The notes beneath the pieces were generated by a model that was given only the letters and a program-made list of their open reading frames with translations, made no database searches and had not been told where the DNA came from. A stretch of DNA of 64,000 nt from Dactylosporangium siamense (GTDB lineage: Bacteria; Actinomycetota; Actinomycetes; Mycobacteriales; Micromonosporaceae). Of this stretch, positions 61,081 to 64,000 are shown in pieces. Each line of letters begins with the position of its first letter. Positions within the stretch are counted from its first letter, which is position 1. The stretch is from contig NZ_BONQ01000091.1 of assembly GCF_016862795.1 (NCBI RefSeq), positions 36,175-100,174 on the forward strand, read 5' to 3'. The position numbers were made by a program, and so were the translations under genes.

Positions 61081-62064
61081 TCATGCGTGCACCCGGGTCC
61101 GCGGGTCGATCAGCCCGTACAGGACGTCGACGACCAGGTTCGCCGCCAGCACCGACACGGTGATCACCAGGAAGAGGCCCTGCATGAGCGCGTAGTCGCT
61201 GTTGGAGACCGCCTGGAGCATCGCCCGGCCGATCCCGGGGTAACTGAACACCTGCTCCATCACCAGCGAGCCGCCGACCACGAAGCCCAGTGAGATGGCG
61301 AAACCGGCGACCGACGGCAGGACGGCGTTGCGCGCCGCGTACATCGTCATGACCCGCAGCGGCCGCAGTCCCTTGGCCTCCGCCGCCACGACGTAGTCCT
61401 CGGAGCGCACGGCGACCATCATGTTGCGCATCCCCAGCAGCCAGCCGCCGATGGCGCTGACCAGGATGGTGAGCGCGGGAAGGATCGCGTAGTAGGCGGC
61501 GCTGCCGATGAACGCGAACGACAGCTCGGGCACGAACTCGTTCGAGTCGTAGCCGCCGCCGAGAGGGAACCAGCCCAGCGTGACGCCGAAGACGTACAGG
61601 AAGATGAGCGCCACCCAGAAGTACGGGATGGATTGCAGCACCGTGGTGGCCGGCACCAGCGAGTCGATCCAGGTGCCGCGCCGCCAGCCGGCGATCGTGC
61701 CGAGGGCGGTCCCGAGCACGAACGTCAGCACCGTCACCATCCCGACGAGCACGAGCGTCCAGGGCAGCGATTCGGAGATCACGGTGGTGACCGGTGTCGG
61801 GAAGTAGGTGACGGAGGTGCCGAGGTCGCCGTGGGCGATGCCGGCGAGGTAGTCGAGATACTGCTGCCACCAGGGCCCTCCGGTGTTGCCGAAGAGCACC
61901 TCGAGCGCGTGCCGGGACTCGGGATCCACCGGCCCCTGCTGCTGCAGTTTGGACAGCACGGCGTCGACCGGGTCACCGGGAAGGAGGCGGGGCAGCGCGA
62001 AGTTGAGCGTCAGCGCCACCCAGAGCGCCACCAGGTACTGGGCGAGCTTACGGACCAGGTGCAA
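61081..62064 (-). CDS. ABC transporter permease (OppB/DppB type)
   Basis: 327 residues from the TTG 62062-62064, which has GAGGAGG 6 bases upstream; residues upstream of this TTG in the same frame come from the intercistronic palindrome. Six helices; LVALWVALTLNFALPRLLPGDPVDAVLS at the start (typical of OppB); EAA loop DYVVAAEAKGLRPLRVMTMYAARNAVLP; and the C-terminal YPGIGRAMLQAV motif of Opp/Dpp permeases. Confidence 0.95.
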   Translation of the reverse strand: MHLVRKLAQYLVALWVALTLNFALPRLLPGDPVDAVLSKLQQQGPVDPESRHALEVLFGNTGGPWWQQYLDYLAGIAHGDLGTSVTYFPTPVTTVISESLPWTLVLVGMVTVLTFVLGTALGTIAGWRRGTWIDSLVPATTVLQSIPYFWVALIFLYVFGVTLGWFPLGGGYDSNEFVPELSFAFIGSAAYYAILPALTILVSAIGGWLLGMRNMMVAVRSEDYVVAAEAKGLRPLRVMTMYAARNAVLPSVAGFAISLGFVVGGSLVMEQVFSYPGIGRAMLQAVSNSDYALMQGLFLVITVSVLAANLVVDVLYGLIDPRTRVHA

Positions 62065-62082
62065 CGTTGACCTCCTCGGTCG

Positions 62083-62116
62083 CCGGGGAGGCGACGGCAT
62101 GCCGTCGCCTCCCCGG
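62083..62116 (-). other. 34-bp perfect intercistronic palindrome
   Basis: CCGGGGAGGCGACGGC, AT, then the exact reverse complement. It lies between the binding-protein stop (62135) and the permease start (62064). It probably acts as a processing or attenuation hairpin that keeps binding-protein mRNA above permease mRNA. It does not look like a repressor site because it is inside the operon. Confidence 0.7.
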
Positions 62117-62134
62117 ATCGTGACGCGGTGTGGT

Positions 62135-63820
62135 TCAGGAGGGGCGCAGGCGCATGAAGACCTGGACGTTGTCCGGGGAGTTGCCGTAACCCGCCGAGGC
62201 GTAGGGGTCCGACTCCGTGGGGAAGCCGGCGAACTTCGCGGTGTTGAACTGGGCGTACTGTACGTTGTTGATGATCGGGATGTACGGCAGGTTCTCGGCC
62301 AGGATCGGCTGGATCTCGGCGTAGATCTTCGCCCGTTCCTTGGGGTCCTCGGTGCCGGCGGCCTTGGCCACCAGGTCGTCGACCGTGGGGTTGCTGAACC
62401 GGCTGAGGTTGCCCAGCGAGGAGGCGTCCTTGTCGCCGACCTTCGCGGTGTTCTTCGTGCCGAAGTAGTACTCGTAGACGTAGTACGGGTCCGGCGCCGG
62501 GGTGAAGCCGAGCACCGTCATCGCCAGCTGGAAGTTGCCGGAGGCGGTCACCGACTGGTTCTCGTTGTAGGAGACCTGCTGCATGGTGAGCCCGATGCCG
62601 GCCGCCTTGAGCTGCTGCACGAGTGCGGTGAGGGCGGCGATGTAGTCGGTCCAGCCGCTGACCACCTTGATGGTGAGGTTGAGCTTGGCGCCGCCCTTGG
62701 CGTAGAGCCCGTCGGAGCCGAGTGCCCAGCCGGCGGCCTCGAGGGTCTGCTTCGCCCCGGACACGTCCGGGGTGGTGGGGATCGGCGTGCTGAACTGGCT
62801 GGAGATGAACTGGTCGTCGCGGCCGGGGACGGCGAAGGAGGCCGAGACGGGCTTGCCGACGTCGTTGAAGGCCAGCTTGTTGATCTGACCGCGGTCCATC
62901 GCCTGGGAGATGGCCTTGCGCACGGCCGGGTCCGTCTGCGGACCGGCGCAGCCGAGCGCGGCGTTGGCACAGGTCACAATGTTGATCATGATGCCGTTCC
63001 CGGACTGCGCGTAGGCCAGCCCGGGCTTGCGCGCCAGCACCTTGGTCATGTCCGGGATGAAGCCCTGCGTCCAGTCGAACTCGCCGGCGAGGAGCTTGTC
63101 GGTGACCGCGGTGTTGGTGGCGGTCGCGGTGAACCGCACCCCACCGACCTTGACCTTGTCGGCGTCACGGAACTTCGGGTTGCGCTCCAGCAGCCAGGAC
63201 TGCGCCGTGTAGGTCTTCAGGATGAAGGGACCGGTGCCGACCGGCTGGGTGTTGGAGTCCTTCGCCGGGTCGGTCTTAGTCTTCCAGACGTGCTCCGGGA
63301 CGATGTTGGTCGTGCCCAGGATGCCCGGCGCGTCCATGAAGGAGGCGCGGGTGAAGACCAGCTTCACGTGGGTGTCGTCGACAGCCTCGGCCGACGGCGG
63401 GTTGCTGCTGGTGCGCAGCGCCGGGTTGTCCTTGCGGGTGTTGAAGGTGTAGGCGACGTCCTTCGCGGTGAACGCCGTGCCGTCACTCCAGGTGACGCCG
63501 CTCTTCAGGGTGATGCTCAGCTCCGTGCCGGCGGCGTTCCACTTGAAGCTGTCACCAAGGTTGCCCAGCGGCTTGTCGGCGAGGCCTTTGATGTTGTTGT
63601 AGAAGAAAAGCGGCTCGTACATGAAGCCGTCGGTGCCGGGGATCCGGGTGGGCGAGAACGGGTTGAAGTTCTCGGTGCTCTGATCCCCGCCGGGGATGTT
63701 GAGGATGGGGGCGCCATCCTTCTTGCCCGGCGAGTTCGAAGAGGAGCAAGCGGAGGTGGCGGCCAGCAGGACCGTTACGCCCACGATCGCGGCCGCCAGG
63801 CGGCGCGTCTTTGCGATCAT
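62135..63820 (-). CDS. ABC transporter substrate-binding lipoprotein (SBP family 5)
   Basis: 561 residues. The lipoprotein signal has the lipobox ATSAC (C25), followed by the SBP_bac_5 fold: LNIPGGDQSTENFNPFSPT, LKSGVTWSDGTAFTAKDVAYTF (the family signature), QPVGTGPFILKTYTAQSWLLERNPKF, and AVRKAISQAMDRGQINKLAF. The family is named for oligopeptides, but members of this group in glycosidase loci bind oligosaccharides (for example the cello- and manno-oligosaccharide-binding proteins of Thermotoga). A sugar ligand is therefore inferred from context. First gene of the import operon; GAGAGGTCACG precedes the ATG. Confidence 0.93.
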   Translation of the reverse strand: MIAKTRRLAAAIVGVTVLLAATSACSSSNSPGKKDGAPILNIPGGDQSTENFNPFSPTRIPGTDGFMYEPLFFYNNIKGLADKPLGNLGDSFKWNAAGTELSITLKSGVTWSDGTAFTAKDVAYTFNTRKDNPALRTSSNPPSAEAVDDTHVKLVFTRASFMDAPGILGTTNIVPEHVWKTKTDPAKDSNTQPVGTGPFILKTYTAQSWLLERNPKFRDADKVKVGGVRFTATATNTAVTDKLLAGEFDWTQGFIPDMTKVLARKPGLAYAQSGNGIMINIVTCANAALGCAGPQTDPAVRKAISQAMDRGQINKLAFNDVGKPVSASFAVPGRDDQFISSQFSTPIPTTPDVSGAKQTLEAAGWALGSDGLYAKGGAKLNLTIKVVSGWTDYIAALTALVQQLKAAGIGLTMQQVSYNENQSVTASGNFQLAMTVLGFTPAPDPYYVYEYYFGTKNTAKVGDKDASSLGNLSRFSNPTVDDLVAKAAGTEDPKERAKIYAEIQPILAENLPYIPIINNVQYAQFNTAKFAGFPTESDPYASAGYGNSPDNVQVFMRLRPS

Positions 63821-64000
63821 CGTGACCTCTCAAAAAGGGGTGCCCGCCCGGGCCGATGACGGCCCGGTGGATGTGATGCCGACCATAACCCAGATTCTTT
63901 CTTAGCGAAACTATCTCAGCGAGGTTTCCTGTTCACGTCCTGTCGATGTCTGCCTGGGCCGCAGACATCGACGCACACACAGACGCGGCCGACCGGCCGG
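63821..64000. promoter_or_regulatory. Promoter region of the ABC import operon
   Basis: The 5' leader has an 8-bp hairpin with an ATGA loop (63848-63867, arms CCGGGCCG and CGGCCCGG), about 28 bases before the start. An AT-rich stretch at 63890-63925 carries a spaced direct repeat (TCGCTAAG and TCGCTGAG on the minus strand) that may be a regulator site. It lacks the TGAAC/GTTCA motif. Confidence 0.4.

Noticed and set aside
1..64000. Search for tRNA, rRNA and riboswitch structures
   Set aside because: By reading alone I found no CCA-type tRNA arms with a plausible anticodon, no rRNA signature and no conserved riboswitch core. A covariance-model scan would be decisive.

Overview
The window is very GC-rich DNA with dense, often overlapping genes and many GTG/TTG starts. 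It reads as a chromosomal segment of a filamentous or soil actinomycete. The Streptomyces-type gas vesicle gene set and the many secreted plant-polymer hydrolases fit Micromonosporaceae or a close relative, but the family assignment is inference. I see no rRNA, tRNA or CRISPR array.

Layout. (1) 1-3.1 kb: the tail of an upstream gene, then a tight operon of a DJ-1/PfpI-like protein without the nucleophile cysteine, a phosphotriesterase-family amidohydrolase, a second DJ-1/PfpI protein with the cysteine, and an SDR dehydrogenase. (2) 3.1-8.4 kb, minus strand: a complete overlapping gas vesicle operon (two accessory proteins, then gvpA-F-G-O-J-L-S-K). (3) 8.8-25.2 kb: carbohydrate genes. These are two Gfo/Idh/MocA oxidoreductases, a sugar isomerase-like TIM barrel, a GH63/MGH1-like glycosidase, a ROK regulator, an alpha/beta hydrolase, an NAD epimerase, a GH1 beta-glucosidase, a DUF4038 glycosidase, an MDR dehydrogenase and four LacI regulators. 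(4) 25.2-42.8 kb: an accessory block that interrupts the sugar locus. It holds a remnant of a GH42 gene, an ISAs1-type element that may carry a passenger gene, a TerD-DUF4041-GIY-YIG fusion protein, an MFS exporter with an ArsR-type repressor, a LuxR-type two-component pair, an ATP-grasp remnant, an XRE-SARP-NB-ARC-TPR regulator, an FtsX-like permease without an ATPase, and a small secreted cysteine protein. Part of it lies between 176-bp direct repeats of the 3' end of a GH2 gene. (5) 42.9-63.8 kb: the main polysaccharide locus. It has GH2 beta-mannosidase, secreted CE4 deacetylase, multidomain GH10 xylanase, secreted beta-helix protein, CE7 acetyl esterase, GH42, a fifth LacI, GH27, secreted GH12, and a five-gene SBP5-type ABC importer.

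Working model. Secreted GH10, GH12, CE4 and the beta-helix enzyme open plant cell-wall polymer outside the cell. The ABC system imports the oligosaccharides. Cytoplasmic GH1, GH2, GH27, GH42, CE7 and the alpha/beta hydrolase trim them, and the Gfo/Idh, isomerase-like and MDR enzymes feed unusual sugars onward. Several promoters carry related TGAAC/GTTCA inverted repeats, which suggests a regulon shared by the paralogous LacI proteins. The most unusual items are the TerD-DUF4041-GIY-YIG fusion with its adjacent mobile element, and the two duplicated glycosidase 3' ends that mark how the accessory block was assembled.
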